From positions 2,540,001 through 2,604,000 of the forward strand of contig NZ_CP120368.1 in NCBI RefSeq assembly GCF_029892045.1: a DNA stretch of 64,000 nucleotides, written 5' to 3'. A program made the position numbers and the translations under genes. Below the pieces are notes generated by a model, which saw only the letters and a program-made list of their open reading frames with translations, had not been told where the DNA came from and did not search any database. The stretch is from Sinorhizobium numidicum (GTDB taxonomy: Bacteria > Pseudomonadota > Alphaproteobacteria > Rhizobiales > Rhizobiaceae). Of the stretch, positions 18,290 to 27,342 are shown piece after piece; the stretch's first letter is position 1; every line of letters starts with the position of its first letter.

Positions 18290-19057
18290 TCAGATCGCCC
18301 CGGCGACACGCTGCAAAATGTCGAGGTAGCCGCTGACGTCCCATGCGGAACGGCCGATGAAGAGGCCGTCGATATGGGGCTGGACGATCAGTTCCTCGCA
18401 GTTCTGAGGATTGACGCTGCCGCCGTAGAGCACAGGCACGGTCACGCCGACCGTCTCCTTGGCGACTTCGCCAATCAGCTTGTGCCGGGCATCGGCATAG
18501 TCAGCCGTCGCCGGAATTCCATTGACGCCGATCGCCCAGACCGGCTCGTAGGCGAGCAGGATCGGCGCGGTCTTGGCCGCCCCTTCGAGAAAGGCGAACG
18601 CCCCCTCGACCTGGCGCCGCAACACTGCGTCCGCCTCCCCCGCTTCCCGTTCGGCGAGCGTCTCACCGATGCAAATCAGCGGAACGAGACCGTGCTGCAC
18701 CGCTGCCGCCGTTTTCAGCCCGACGGTCCGGTCTGTCTCGCCGAAATGTTCGCGACGCTCGCTGTGGCCGAGTTCGACGAGATCGACATTGCAGTCCTTG
18801 AGCATCACCGGCGAAATCTCGCCGGTCCAGGCGCCGGCATCTTCCCAATGCATGTTCTGTGCGCCGACCCTGACGCTCGTCGCCTTCAATCTCTCCTTCA
18901 CCTGCCGGACCGCCGTGAACGGCGGAATGACGAAGCGCTGGATGCGGGCATCACGCTCAGCATCCGCCGCGGCGAGGCCCTCTGCGAAAGCCATCGCCTC
19001 GGCGAGCGTCTTATTCATTTTCCAGCTCGTGCCGACCCAGAGCCCAGAGTTGCTCAT
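18290..19057 (-). CDS. tpiA: Triose-phosphate-isomerase homologue of erythritol catabolism (EryH type)
   Basis: A 255-residue TIM-barrel isomerase with the full catalytic set: Lys13 in SWKMN, His98 in GHSERR and Glu171 in AYEPVWAIG. In Brucella the second TpiA, EryH, isomerises a 3-tetrulose 4-phosphate to erythrulose 4-phosphate; S. meliloti has the same gene (tpiB) in its erythritol locus. It overlaps the DeoR regulator gene by four bases and is followed by the RpiB-type gene, the same order as in Rhizobiales erythritol loci. It might also serve as an ordinary triose-phosphate isomerase. Confidence 0.9.
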   Translation of the reverse strand: MSNSGLWVGTSWKMNKTLAEAMAFAEGLAAADAERDARIQRFVIPPFTAVRQVKERLKATSVRVGAQNMHWEDAGAWTGEISPVMLKDCNVDLVELGHSERREHFGETDRTVGLKTAAAVQHGLVPLICIGETLAEREAGEADAVLRRQVEGAFAFLEGAAKTAPILLAYEPVWAIGVNGIPATADYADARHKLIGEVAKETVGVTVPVLYGGSVNPQNCEELIVQPHIDGLFIGRSAWDVSGYLDILQRVAGAI

Positions 19058-19839
19058 GCGTTCTCCGATATCTTTTCTTTGTTGACCCTGACCAGCTTGA
19101 CGCCGGCTTCGCTAAGCGCCGCCGCGTGCTCGTCCGAAACCTCACTGCCGGTCAGGACCGCATCGAAAGCATCGAGATCCGTCAGGAAATGCAGTGCTGC
19201 TCGCCCGAATTTCTCGTGATCCACGAGCAAGTATTTGCGCGTGGCGGCTTTCACCATCTGCCGTTTGGTCTGGACGACCTCCTGGTCCTGGTGAAAGGCC
19301 GTCGTACCCTGGATCGCCGAGCTCGAGAGGAAAGCCACGTCGGCGCGAAGCGACCGCAGCGCCTCCTCGGTGATGATCCCGAAGAAGCCGTTGAACTTCT
19401 TGCTGTATTGGCCGCCGAGGGCGATGACGTTGATGCCCGGCGCACCTGAAAGCTCGGTGACGACGCCGAGATTATTGGTAATCACGGTGAGCGGGCGAAT
19501 ATCCTTGAGAAAGGCGGCAATCGCGCCGGCAGTCGAACTGTCATCGATGATAAGGCTCCCGCCAGGCTCGACGAGCGTCGCGGCATATTCGGCAATGCGG
19601 CGCTTTTCGCCCGCCGCGATCTTTTCGCGGTACCGAAAGTCGCTTTCGAATTGCGGGCTGGACTGGATCGATGCTCCACCATGGACTTTGCGCAGCAACC
19701 CAGCCTGCTCGAGATCATCGAGATCCCGGTGAACCGTCATCTTGCTGACGCCGAAGCGAAGCGCGAGATCCTCGATGGAGGCCGTGCCAGCCTCCATCAG
19801 CACGTCCATGATCGCCTCTCGCCTGTCTTCCGGTTTCAT
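19054..19839 (-). CDS. eryR: DeoR/GlpR-family transcriptional regulator (EryR type)
   Basis: A 261-residue DeoR-family repressor. The N-terminal winged helix covers about residues 6-58 (IEDLALRFGVSKMTVHRDLDDLEQAG), and the sugar-phosphate sensing domain starts near residue 75. In S. meliloti a DeoR-type regulator with this position, EryR, precedes the isomerase genes; the symbol is given on that basis. The 99 bases upstream (19840-19938) are AT-rich, with a CATGA...TCATG dyad at 19918-19942 that could be part of its own operator. Confidence 0.75.
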   Translation of the reverse strand: MKPEDRREAIMDVLMEAGTASIEDLALRFGVSKMTVHRDLDDLEQAGLLRKVHGGASIQSSPQFESDFRYREKIAAGEKRRIAEYAATLVEPGGSLIIDDSSTAGAIAAFLKDIRPLTVITNNLGVVTELSGAPGINVIALGGQYSKKFNGFFGIITEEALRSLRADVAFLSSSAIQGTTAFHQDQEVVQTKRQMVKAATRKYLLVDHEKFGRAALHFLTDLDAFDAVLTGSEVSDEHAAALSEAGVKLVRVNKEKISENA

Positions 19840-19938
19840 CGCCGTCCTTGGTCCGGTGCGGCTGGCCTCCGCACTCCTGCAGAGAAGATAACATATCGGT
19901 GTGATATTTCAACTCAACCATGATGTTTTGTTATGTTG

Positions 19939-20877
19939 TCATGTGATTTTCTGAACGTGATTGAAACCCGTGTCGATGTGCGGCTCCCAGAACTCCACCG
20001 ATTCGCGGATCATTTCGACCACCAGATGATCAGTCGGCTCGCGCTCGCGGAACGAGAGTTCGAGGCAGATCTCGTTGTCAGTTCCGCCGCCCCGCCCGAT
20101 GGCGTCGATAAGGCGTTCCGGGGTGATCCGGCCTTCCTTGTTGTAGGCAGCGGTGAAGGGCCAGTGGCCACCCTTGTTCATCGATGACTGTTTGATGTGG
20201 ATGATCGGCGACTGCTTCGGAAAGGCCTCGGCCCAGGCGTAGGGATCGATATCGGCCGCATTCGGCGACGTGACGTCGCCATGGTCGATATCGACCATCA
20301 TCTTCATCGGAACCGGCAGTTCGGCCGCCGCCAGCCGGCGGTCGAGCGCCCTGCACGCCTCGATCGTGTGGCCGAACTCGCGGCCGACCGACATCGGCTC
20401 CCAGAAGAGATAGGAAAGACCGGCGGCCCTCGCGTGCTCGGCGACCTCCCGCCAGCATTCGATGGCGATCGCCACCAGCTCTTCGCGGCGCACCGGATCG
20501 TCATAATCTCTGAGCGTGAGAATCGCGAATTGCGTGCCGATGCCGGATGCGCCGAGTTCGGCTGAGATGTCGGCGAAGGTCTTGAACCAGTCGATATAGT
20601 AGCGACGGACATCCTGGTCCGGATGGCCGAAATGGTTGAGCCGGCCATAGGGTCCGGTCATCCCGGAGGTGATCTTCACGCCTGTCCGGGCAAGCGCCGT
20701 GCGGAACTGCCGGATCGTCTTGTTGATCGTCGCCGCCGGCCAGCCGGGATTGACGAATTCATGGGTGAGTTGCACGTGGCCGATACGGATCTTCTCCGCG
20801 ATCGTGTCGATCAGGTCATCCGGCTCGGCAAAACGATTGACGAGAGGATTGGTGTTGAGCGACAGCGTGAAGGCCAT
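19939..20877 (-). CDS. eryC: EryC, tetrulose-4-phosphate racemase/isomerase of erythritol catabolism
   Basis: A 312-residue protein of the xylose-isomerase-like TIM-barrel superfamily. It has the expected acidic and histidine metal ligands, for example in FWEPMSVGREFGH, VDIDHGD and ICLELSFRE. Its length and its position between eryB-like and isomerase genes match EryC of Brucella and rhizobia. In the revised Brucella pathway EryC interconverts L- and D-3-tetrulose 4-phosphate, between EryB and EryH. The gene follows the HAD gene by 15 bases on the same transcript. Confidence 0.83.
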   Translation of the reverse strand: MAFTLSLNTNPLVNRFAEPDDLIDTIAEKIRIGHVQLTHEFVNPGWPAATINKTIRQFRTALARTGVKITSGMTGPYGRLNHFGHPDQDVRRYYIDWFKTFADISAELGASGIGTQFAILTLRDYDDPVRREELVAIAIECWREVAEHARAAGLSYLFWEPMSVGREFGHTIEACRALDRRLAAAELPVPMKMMVDIDHGDVTSPNAADIDPYAWAEAFPKQSPIIHIKQSSMNKGGHWPFTAAYNKEGRITPERLIDAIGRGGGTDNEICLELSFREREPTDHLVVEMIRESVEFWEPHIDTGFNHVQKIT

Positions 20878-20892
20878 GGCCTGAGTTCCTTG

Positions 20893-21738
20893 TTACCAGA
20901 GAAATTTCGGGAGGATGAAATCCGGCGTGGCACCGTGTTTGACGAAGAGCTGCCGGCGTTCCTCTTCCGACTGCCGCTCCAGAATGCCCGTCGTCACCAG
21001 CACCGAGCCAAGCCCCGCCGCGGCCGCTCCGGCAACATCATGCTCGACGCTGTCGCCGATGGCGCAGACGCGCGACGGATCGGGTCGGCCGAGAAAATCC
21101 AGAGCGAAGTCGTAGATGTCTGGAAACGGCTTGCCGATCCAGCGCACGCTTCCGCCGAGTTCCTCATAGAGCTCGCCAATCCGCCCGGCCCCAAAGGCAT
21201 GGCCCGTCTTCGTCAGCATCACCTTGTCCGGATTGGTGCAGAGGCACGGAACGCCGCGCCGGGCGGCCGGGCCGAGCAGATTTTCGTAATGGGCAAGCGA
21301 ATGGACATCGCCTTCGCTCGCCGCCAGAAGCACGATTTCGGCATCCTCGCCGCTCTCGGTCCGAGTGAGATTCAGACCCGTGAGCGGCGAGAGATCGCCG
21401 TCCCGGCTGATCAGCAGGCATTTGCGTGGCGCGCCGCGCTGCTGTTCGTCTTCCCGGCTGAGCATCCGCCAGGCGACCTCGCCCGAGGTCAGTACCCAAT
21501 CCCAGCTTCCGACCTCGAAGCCGAGCTCTGCGAGACGGCGGTTGTTTTCCGCCGAGCGTTTGCCCGAATTGGAAAGAATGATGATCCGCTTGCCTGCCTG
21601 CTTCAGGCGGACCAGCGTCTCAGGAGCAGCGGGATACGGTTCGCGCCCGTCCCTGAGCACACCGAACTGGTCGACGAGAAACGCATCATAGGCGTCAGCG
21701 ATCGCCGAGATGCCGGATATCGCCCGGTAACCGCTCAT
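20893..21738 (-). CDS. HAD-superfamily class IIA hydrolase
   Basis: A 281-residue HAD-type phosphatase. Motif I reads FLVDQFGVLRDG: the nucleophile Asp is present, but the second Asp of the usual DxD is replaced by Phe, as in the subfamily that carries an aromatic residue there. Motif II is IIILSNSGKR, and motif IV is IGDSVEHDV. Its start overlaps the stop of the ribulokinase-like gene by four bases. The role in polyol use is not known; clearing a dead-end sugar phosphate is possible. A change in motif I makes the strength of its phosphatase activity uncertain. Confidence 0.75.
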   Translation of the reverse strand: MSGYRAISGISAIADAYDAFLVDQFGVLRDGREPYPAAPETLVRLKQAGKRIIILSNSGKRSAENNRRLAELGFEVGSWDWVLTSGEVAWRMLSREDEQQRGAPRKCLLISRDGDLSPLTGLNLTRTESGEDAEIVLLAASEGDVHSLAHYENLLGPAARRGVPCLCTNPDKVMLTKTGHAFGAGRIGELYEELGGSVRWIGKPFPDIYDFALDFLGRPDPSRVCAIGDSVEHDVAGAAAAGLGSVLVTTGILERQSEEERRQLFVKHGATPDFILPKFLW

Positions 21739-23018
21739 AAGACACCCGCCTCCCTCGCCCCGGAAAGAGCAAGGCGCGCCGCGCCGGCTGCCGCCTCCTC
21801 CGAAAGGACGGGCAGGAACGGGACCGCGAGCTTCCGCGCGCGGATGGCCGCCCAGCCCGGGTTCTTCGCGCCGCCGCCGACGGTGCGGACCGAACGAAGA
21901 GCGGGACCGCCGAGCGATACCAGCCGTTGATAGGCGAGATGTTCGACACTCGCGATCCCCTCGAAGATCGCTTTCAGGAATTCCGCGTCGTCCGCCGGGC
22001 GCGGCTTCATGCGCGGCATGAGCTCAGGATCGGCGATAGGGAAGCGCTCGCCCGGCTTCGTCAGCGGATAATAATCGAGCCCGGTAGCTGTCTCCGGATC
22101 GATCCGAAGCGAGAGTTCAGCTATCCGCTCGGCAGTGAAATGCGCCGCAAGTACAGCGCCACCGGTATTGGAGGCGCCGCCCGCAAGCCACATGTCGCCG
22201 ATCCGGTGACTGTAGAGCCCGTATTCCGGGGCAAACAGCGGCCGGTCGGACAGCATCTTCACCGTCAATGTCGTGCCAAGCGCGCTGACGCCATCGCCCG
22301 GCCTGTCGGCCCCCGTTGCAAGAAACGAGGCGCAACCGTCCGTCGTACCCGCGACGACGACAACATCGCTCGACAGGCCGAAGGCGTCGGCAGCAGCGGG
22401 CGAAATCGTTGCGACAGGCGCACCCGCCGCCAGAACGTCCGGCAGCAGATCGACGCGCGCGCCCGTCCGCTCGATCCAGTCAGGCCAGGAACGGGACACC
22501 GGGTCATAGCCGGTCTTCAGCGTGTTGTTCTCGTCGGAAACGTCATAAAGACCGGTGAAATGCCCGGCCAGCCAATCCGCCTGGTGGATGACACGGAAGA
22601 CGCCCGGCAGCGCCTGGAACGTGAGAAGCTTTGCGAGGCCCGAGGTCGCGCCATGCGCGGCGCTCTCCTTCGGGGCATGCGTAGCGATGCCGTCCAGGAC
22701 AGCGCGGTCCGCGACCGGATCGTTATACATCAGCGGCGTGGCGAGCGGCGCGCCGTCGGCGGCAACCGGCAGCATGGTACCGGACGTACCGTCGATGCTG
22801 ATCGCCCGCACCCGAATGGGATCGATTGCCACAAGCACATCGCCAAGCGTCGCCTGCAGCGCCTTCCACCAGGCGAGCGGATCGCGATGATCATCGGAAA
22901 AGGCGCTAAGCTTGGCAGCACCGGACGCGACGATCTCGCCGGCCTCGTTCATCGCGACCGCGCGGGCACCCGACGTGCCGATATCGATACCGATAACGAG
23001 CGCGCTTTCCCCGCTCAT
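21735..23018 (-). CDS. FGGY-family carbohydrate kinase (D-ribulokinase-like)
   Basis: A 427-residue FGGY kinase with both actin-like ATPase lobes: GIDIGTSGARAVAMNEAG at the start, a VVVAGTTDGCASFLATGA segment mid-protein, and a C-terminal RTVGGGAKNPGW. It is shorter than EryA and xylulokinases (~500 residues) and resembles the short D-ribulokinase group. ATG at 23018 is chosen because it opens on the first kinase strand; it overlaps the aldolase stop by four bases. In S. meliloti the neighbouring part of the erythritol locus serves adonitol and L-arabitol, so phosphorylation of a ketopentose is plausible. Confidence 0.8.
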   Translation of the reverse strand: MSGESALVIGIDIGTSGARAVAMNEAGEIVASGAAKLSAFSDDHRDPLAWWKALQATLGDVLVAIDPIRVRAISIDGTSGTMLPVAADGAPLATPLMYNDPVADRAVLDGIATHAPKESAAHGATSGLAKLLTFQALPGVFRVIHQADWLAGHFTGLYDVSDENNTLKTGYDPVSRSWPDWIERTGARVDLLPDVLAAGAPVATISPAAADAFGLSSDVVVVAGTTDGCASFLATGADRPGDGVSALGTTLTVKMLSDRPLFAPEYGLYSHRIGDMWLAGGASNTGGAVLAAHFTAERIAELSLRIDPETATGLDYYPLTKPGERFPIADPELMPRMKPRPADDAEFLKAIFEGIASVEHLAYQRLVSLGGPALRSVRTVGGGAKNPGWAAIRARKLAVPFLPVLSEEAAAGAARLALSGAREAGVL

Positions 23019-24070
23019 TGCAGCACCTGCCCGGCGAGATTCAACTGCTGGCGATATTTCTCCGCATCCCAACCAAGGAGCTCGGCGTTTTCCGCATCAG
23101 TGAGATAGCGTAGCCGTGCGCCCGCCGGAATGCGCGCCGTCACGTCCGAAAGGCAGCGCGCCATGGCAAGCGCGCCGGCGGTAATCTCCTTGAGCACCAG
23201 AACCCCCTTGCCCGGGAAGAGAAGAACCGGCGGAAGGTTCTGGCCGGCATCGCGAAATCCCTTCTCCAGCGAGAGAGCGCTGTCCCCCGGAGCGCCGATG
23301 ACGGAGCCCTTGCCGAGAAAGATCACATGGTCCGGGTAGAGACTTCCGCCCGCGGCGATCTTGCAGCTTTCGAGATCCGTGGCGGCATCATGCAGCCTTC
23401 CGTCATCAGGCAGCCGATAGGCGCTGTTGAGCGCAAGGCGCCCGAGCGCGGCAAGATCGGGAGCCGCTGCCTTGCGCGCAGGCGACGCAAAGCGGCGGGA
23501 CACCTCAGCGAGAAGCCACGCCGCGTCCTCGACCGTCTCGGCGGCAACGGCAAGCCCATGATTGCCTAGGACCAGCACCGATGTATCCTCATCGATCCGC
23601 TCGGCTATCGCTTTGGCGAGCGGCAGACCGGGCCTGGCATAGGGCACGAAAGCATAGGGGATGCCCTGAAGCCTTTCCGCGGCGATCGCCGCAGCATCGG
23701 TCTGCACCGCAGACGCGATCGTCTCGACGCAATGCACATGGATCACCACCTTTTGCGGCATCAGCGCATGAACCGTCGTCTCGATCGACGGCCGCAAGCC
23801 GGAAGGATTGAGCTCCGTGATCACGAAATCCTGGGCCTTCTCGGTTGCGGGATCGTCCCGTTCCAGGGCGTCGAGCAACGGATCGAGCGCGACCGGCACC
23901 ATGACGTCGCGCGTGCGGGCATGGGCAAGCCAGAGGCCCGAGGCCTTGATCCAGAGCGTGCCGCCTTCCTTGATCGAGGTGTTGCCGCCCGCCCCCTGGA
24001 CAAGCTCTGGATCTGCGCCGACGCGCGCCGAGAGATCCAGAAGCGCTTCGAATTCGGAGCTTCGCAACAT
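23015..24070 (-). CDS. Class II (zinc) aldolase family protein
   Basis: A 351-residue protein with a class II aldolase/adducin domain. The phosphate-binding GAGGNTSIKEGG segment is near residue 26, the zinc ligands are in HVHCVETI, and VLGNHGLAV carries the third ligand. It is longer than L-fuculose-phosphate aldolase (about 215) and has an extra C-terminal part of unknown role. ATG at 24070 is preferred over longer readings, which overlap eryB. It overlaps the next kinase gene and so probably acts on the same sugar phosphate. Confidence 0.78.
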   Translation of the reverse strand: MLRSSEFEALLDLSARVGADPELVQGAGGNTSIKEGGTLWIKASGLWLAHARTRDVMVPVALDPLLDALERDDPATEKAQDFVITELNPSGLRPSIETTVHALMPQKVVIHVHCVETIASAVQTDAAAIAAERLQGIPYAFVPYARPGLPLAKAIAERIDEDTSVLVLGNHGLAVAAETVEDAAWLLAEVSRRFASPARKAAAPDLAALGRLALNSAYRLPDDGRLHDAATDLESCKIAAGGSLYPDHVIFLGKGSVIGAPGDSALSLEKGFRDAGQNLPPVLLFPGKGVLVLKEITAGALAMARCLSDVTARIPAGARLRYLTDAENAELLGWDAEKYRQQLNLAGQVLQ

Positions 24071-24084
24071 CGCCTGCTCCTTTC

Positions 24085-25599
24085 TCACGCGGCCGCCTGC
24101 TGGCGTTCGATCCAGCCGGTGAATGCCCGCTTCTCCGCCGCACTCATATGCAGGCCGTGCTTCGTGCGGCGTTCGATCAGGTCTTCCGCCGTGCGCGCCC
24201 ATTCGTTCTCGATGAGAAAGCGGGCTTCCCGTTCATAGAAGAGCCGACTGAAACTCACGCCCAGATCCTCGAGCGACGTCGCGGCGCCAATCAGCTCATA
24301 CGTCCGGGTGCCGTAGAGCCGCGCATAATGCTTGGCGAGATCGGCGGGCAGCCAGTGGCAACGGGCGCGCATATCCGCGAGGAATTGGTCGAAATCGGCG
24401 TCGGCCATGTCGCCGCCCGGCAGCTGGGCACGCGCCGTCCAGGCGCTCCCCATCTTCGGGAAGAAGGGTTTTAGCCGCTCCAGCGCATGTTCGGAAAGCT
24501 TGCGGAACGTGGTGATCTTTCCGCCGAACACGGATAGCAGCGGCGCCTCTCCATTCGCGGCATCCAGCTCGAAAATATAGTCGCGCGTCACCGCCGAGGG
24601 ATTTTCGGCGTTGTCGTCATAGAGCGGGCGCACACCGGAGAAGCTGTGAAGGATGTCGTCTTCGGTGAGCTGCTGCTTGAAATAGCGGTTCACCGATTTC
24701 AGCAAATAGCTGATTTCGTTGCCGTCGGCCGCCACGTCCTCCGGCCGTCCCTCATAGGGGATGTCGGTGGTGCCGATCAGCGCCAGATCGTTCTGGTAGG
24801 GATTGATGAAGATCACGCGCTTGTCGGGATTCTGGACGAGATAGGCGTGCCTTCCCTCCCAGAATTTCGGCACGACGATATGGCTGCCCTTGACGAGGCG
24901 AACGCTGCGGTGCGAGTTCAGCCCGGCGATGCGGCCGATCACGTCATTGACCCAGGGGCCGGCCGTGTTCACCACGCAGCGCGCCTTGACCTCCGTCCTG
25001 GTCCCGGTTTGCGTGTCCGTCATCTCGACGTGCCAGAGACCCCCGCGGCGGCGAATGCTGCTGCAGGCGGTGCGGGTCAGGACCCGGGCACCCTTGTTCG
25101 CTGCATCGAGCGCGTTCAGCACCACGAGCCGGGCATCATCCACCCAACAATCGGAATATTCGAAAGCCTTGCCATAGCCCGGCTTGATCGCAGCGCCTTC
25201 AGGCGCCGTGCGTAAGTTGAGCGTCCGCGTCCCCGGCAGGCGCTTGCGGCCACCAAGGTGATCGTAGAGAAAGAGGCCGAGGCGGACCAGCCAGGCTGGC
25301 CGGTCGGCCGGATTGTGCGGCAGCACGAAGCGCATCGGCCAGATGATGTGCGGAGCGGTTTCAAGCAGCACTTCACGCTCGATCAGCGCCTCGCGCACCA
25401 GCCGGAACTCGTAATATTCAAGATAGCGCAGGCCCCCATGCACCAGCTTTCCCGAGCGCGAACTGGTGCCCTGCGCCAGGTCGTCCTTCTCGCAAAGAAG
25501 AACCGATAGCCCTCGCCCCGCCGCGTCGCGCGCAATGCCCGCACCGTTGATGCCGCCGCCGATGACGAAAAGATCGTATGTCCCGGTTTCGGTACTCAC
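24085..25599 (-). CDS. eryB: EryB, FAD-dependent erythritol-4-phosphate dehydrogenase
   Basis: A 504-residue homologue of aerobic glycerol-3-phosphate dehydrogenase (GlpD). The FAD site VIGGGINGAGIARDAAGRG is at about residues 11-29, followed by SSRSGKLVHGGLRYLE, and VFGGKITTFRKLSE is in the C-terminal half. In Brucella EryB oxidises L-erythritol 4-phosphate and passes electrons to the respiratory chain at the membrane. The start is taken as GTG at 25599 with AGGAG nine bases upstream; an adjacent ATG is followed at once by a stop, and the long upstream reading is a shadow over the aldolase gene. It could in principle be glpD, but the island context favours eryB. Confidence 0.85.
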   Translation of the reverse strand: MSTETGTYDLFVIGGGINGAGIARDAAGRGLSVLLCEKDDLAQGTSSRSGKLVHGGLRYLEYYEFRLVREALIEREVLLETAPHIIWPMRFVLPHNPADRPAWLVRLGLFLYDHLGGRKRLPGTRTLNLRTAPEGAAIKPGYGKAFEYSDCWVDDARLVVLNALDAANKGARVLTRTACSSIRRRGGLWHVEMTDTQTGTRTEVKARCVVNTAGPWVNDVIGRIAGLNSHRSVRLVKGSHIVVPKFWEGRHAYLVQNPDKRVIFINPYQNDLALIGTTDIPYEGRPEDVAADGNEISYLLKSVNRYFKQQLTEDDILHSFSGVRPLYDDNAENPSAVTRDYIFELDAANGEAPLLSVFGGKITTFRKLSEHALERLKPFFPKMGSAWTARAQLPGGDMADADFDQFLADMRARCHWLPADLAKHYARLYGTRTYELIGAATSLEDLGVSFSRLFYEREARFLIENEWARTAEDLIERRTKHGLHMSAAEKRAFTGWIERQQAAA

Positions 25600-25622
25600 A
25601 TGCTTGTCTCCTGTCCTCCTTG

Positions 25623-26294
25623 TCATGCGGCTGCGGCGCCCTCGGGCTTGCTCTGCAGGCCGTAGCTGGCAAAGCCCTCGATGACGCCGGCGATCTCCTG
25701 GTCCGGCAGGATCACCGGCCCGCCGATCAAGAGCGTGTGGTAATATTGCTTGGCGATCGTCTCGAGCTCGACCGCCGCCCACATTGCCTTTTCGAGGCTG
25801 GGGCCCGTCGCGATCATGCCGTGGTTCGCCATCAAACAGGCCGATCGGTCTTCGATCGCCTTCAGCACATTTTCGGAAAGCGTCGTGGTGCCATAGCGGG
25901 CGTAGTCCGCCACCCGGACATCGTGACCGCCGAAGGCGGCAATCATGTAATGGCAAGCCGGGATCGGCTTCCGCGCGATGGCGAGAATCGTCGAGAACAT
26001 CGCGTGCGTATGCACGACCGCACCCACCTCCGGCCGCGCTCGCATGATGTCAAGGTGGAAGGGCCACTCGACCGAGGGCTTCTTCGGCCCGGACCAGGCG
26101 CCGTATTCGCCGCTGATCGGCATGGCGACAATCATGTCCGGCGTCATTTGGCCATAGGGAATGGCCGAGGGCGTGACCAGCATCGTGTCGCCATGGCGCA
26201 CGCTGATATTGCCGGAGGTTCCCTGGTTAAGGCCGATGGCGTTCATGTGAAGGCAATGGTCGATGATCGACTGGCGCAACTGAAGCTCGCTCAT
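25623..26294 (-). CDS. fucA: L-fuculose-phosphate-aldolase-like class II aldolase
   Basis: A 223-residue class II aldolase, the normal size for FucA/AraD-type enzymes that cleave or epimerise sugar phosphates. NQGTSGNISVRHG is the phosphate loop, and VVHTHAMFST plus MANHGMIA carry the zinc ligands. S. meliloti has a fucA1 gene in its erythritol/adonitol/arabitol locus, which fits this position. It lies between eryB and the hydroxyacid dehydrogenase gene. L-ribulose-, fuculose- or tetrulose-phosphate are possible substrates. Confidence 0.82.
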   Translation of the reverse strand: MSELQLRQSIIDHCLHMNAIGLNQGTSGNISVRHGDTMLVTPSAIPYGQMTPDMIVAMPISGEYGAWSGPKKPSVEWPFHLDIMRARPEVGAVVHTHAMFSTILAIARKPIPACHYMIAAFGGHDVRVADYARYGTTTLSENVLKAIEDRSACLMANHGMIATGPSLEKAMWAAVELETIAKQYYHTLLIGGPVILPDQEIAGVIEGFASYGLQSKPEGAAAA

Positions 26295-26304
26295 AATCGT
26301 AACC

Positions 26305-27342
26305 TCAGCACGGATGGACCGGCGGCAGGCCGGCGATGAAGCGGCGCACTTCCTCCGCGGCCATTTCGGCGGCATAGGTGACGGTGCGCACCGAGGCGCC
26401 GGCGATATGCGGCGTCAGCGTCACGTTCGGAAGCTTCAAGAGCGGCCAGTCCTCCGGCACCGGCTCGACCGCAAAGGTTTCGAGCATGGCGCTCGAAAGA
26501 TGGCCGCTGACGAGATTTTCGTAGAGAGCGTCATAATCGCAAAGCGGACCGCGCGCCGTGTTCACGAAGATCGCGCCCGGCTTCATCTTCGCGAAGGTCT
26601 CCGCATTCATCATGTTCCTCGTCTCTTCCGTCACCCGCGGATGCAGTGTCACAACATCGGCGCGCGCCAGGAGATCGTCGAAGGAGACGTGCTCGACGCC
26701 GGCGTTCCGGTCCTCGGCGCTGAGTTGCACATAGGGATCGTGAACGAGCACGTTGGTGCCGAAAGCGCGCAAAAGGCGCACCACCTTGGTGCCGATGTTG
26801 CCGTAGCCGACGACGCCGACGGTCATTTCCGACAGCTCACGCCCCGCGCGATCGGCACGATAGAGATCGCCGCGCCACTCACCCCTGCGCAGCGCCTCGT
26901 GACCGGTGCGGATCAGCCGGGTTTCGGCCAGAATGGCGCCGATCGTGAACTCGGCGACCGCACTTGCATTGCGGCCGGGCGTATTGACGACGCGTACCCC
27001 TGCATCCCGCGCGGCGTTCACATCGATATTGACCGGCCCGCCGCGCGAAACCGCGACAAGCTTCAGGTCCGGAAGCGCTGCCAGCATTTCTCGCGACAGC
27101 GGCGCAAGCTGCGTCACCAGGATTTCCGCGTCCCCAATGAAATCAACGATCTCCGCCGGCTTGCCGAGATATTCCTTGAGGCCGTCCATGCCTTCGATCG
27201 CATAACCGTGCTCCATCGGAACGTCCGGCCAGGGCTGTTCGAGCATCCGGATCTCGTGCCCATCGCCGCAGGCGTCGATGATCTTGTCGCGAAATACATC
27301 CGGCAGCATGAACCGGTCGCCGATGATGGCTATCTTCTTCAT
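26305..27342 (-). CDS. D-2-hydroxyacid dehydrogenase, phosphoglycerate-dehydrogenase-like
   Basis: A 345-residue D-isomer-specific 2-hydroxyacid dehydrogenase. The NAD-binding loop GYGNIG is at 179-184, and the catalytic triad is complete: Arg264 in NTARG, Glu293 and His312 in PHIAGAS. It lacks the C-terminal ACT domain of long-form serine-pathway enzymes. The start overlaps the eryA stop by four bases, so it is co-translated with the kinase. A hydroxyacid dehydrogenase is not one of the known erythritol steps; it may oxidise or reduce a C3-C4 sugar acid produced when the aldolases act. That is inference. Confidence 0.85.
   Translation of the reverse strand: MKKIAIIGDRFMLPDVFRDKIIDACGDGHEIRMLEQPWPDVPMEHGYAIEGMDGLKEYLGKPAEIVDFIGDAEILVTQLAPLSREMLAALPDLKLVAVSRGGPVNIDVNAARDAGVRVVNTPGRNASAVAEFTIGAILAETRLIRTGHEALRRGEWRGDLYRADRAGRELSEMTVGVVGYGNIGTKVVRLLRAFGTNVLVHDPYVQLSAEDRNAGVEHVSFDDLLARADVVTLHPRVTEETRNMMNAETFAKMKPGAIFVNTARGPLCDYDALYENLVSGHLSSAMLETFAVEPVPEDWPLLKLPNVTLTPHIAGASVRTVTYAAEMAAEEVRRFIAGLPPVHPC

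Noticed and set aside
24085..25956. A 623-residue form of EryB
   Set aside because: The first 119 residues are a shadow over the fuculose-phosphate-aldolase-like gene; GTG at 25599 with AGGAG gives a normal FAD-domain start.
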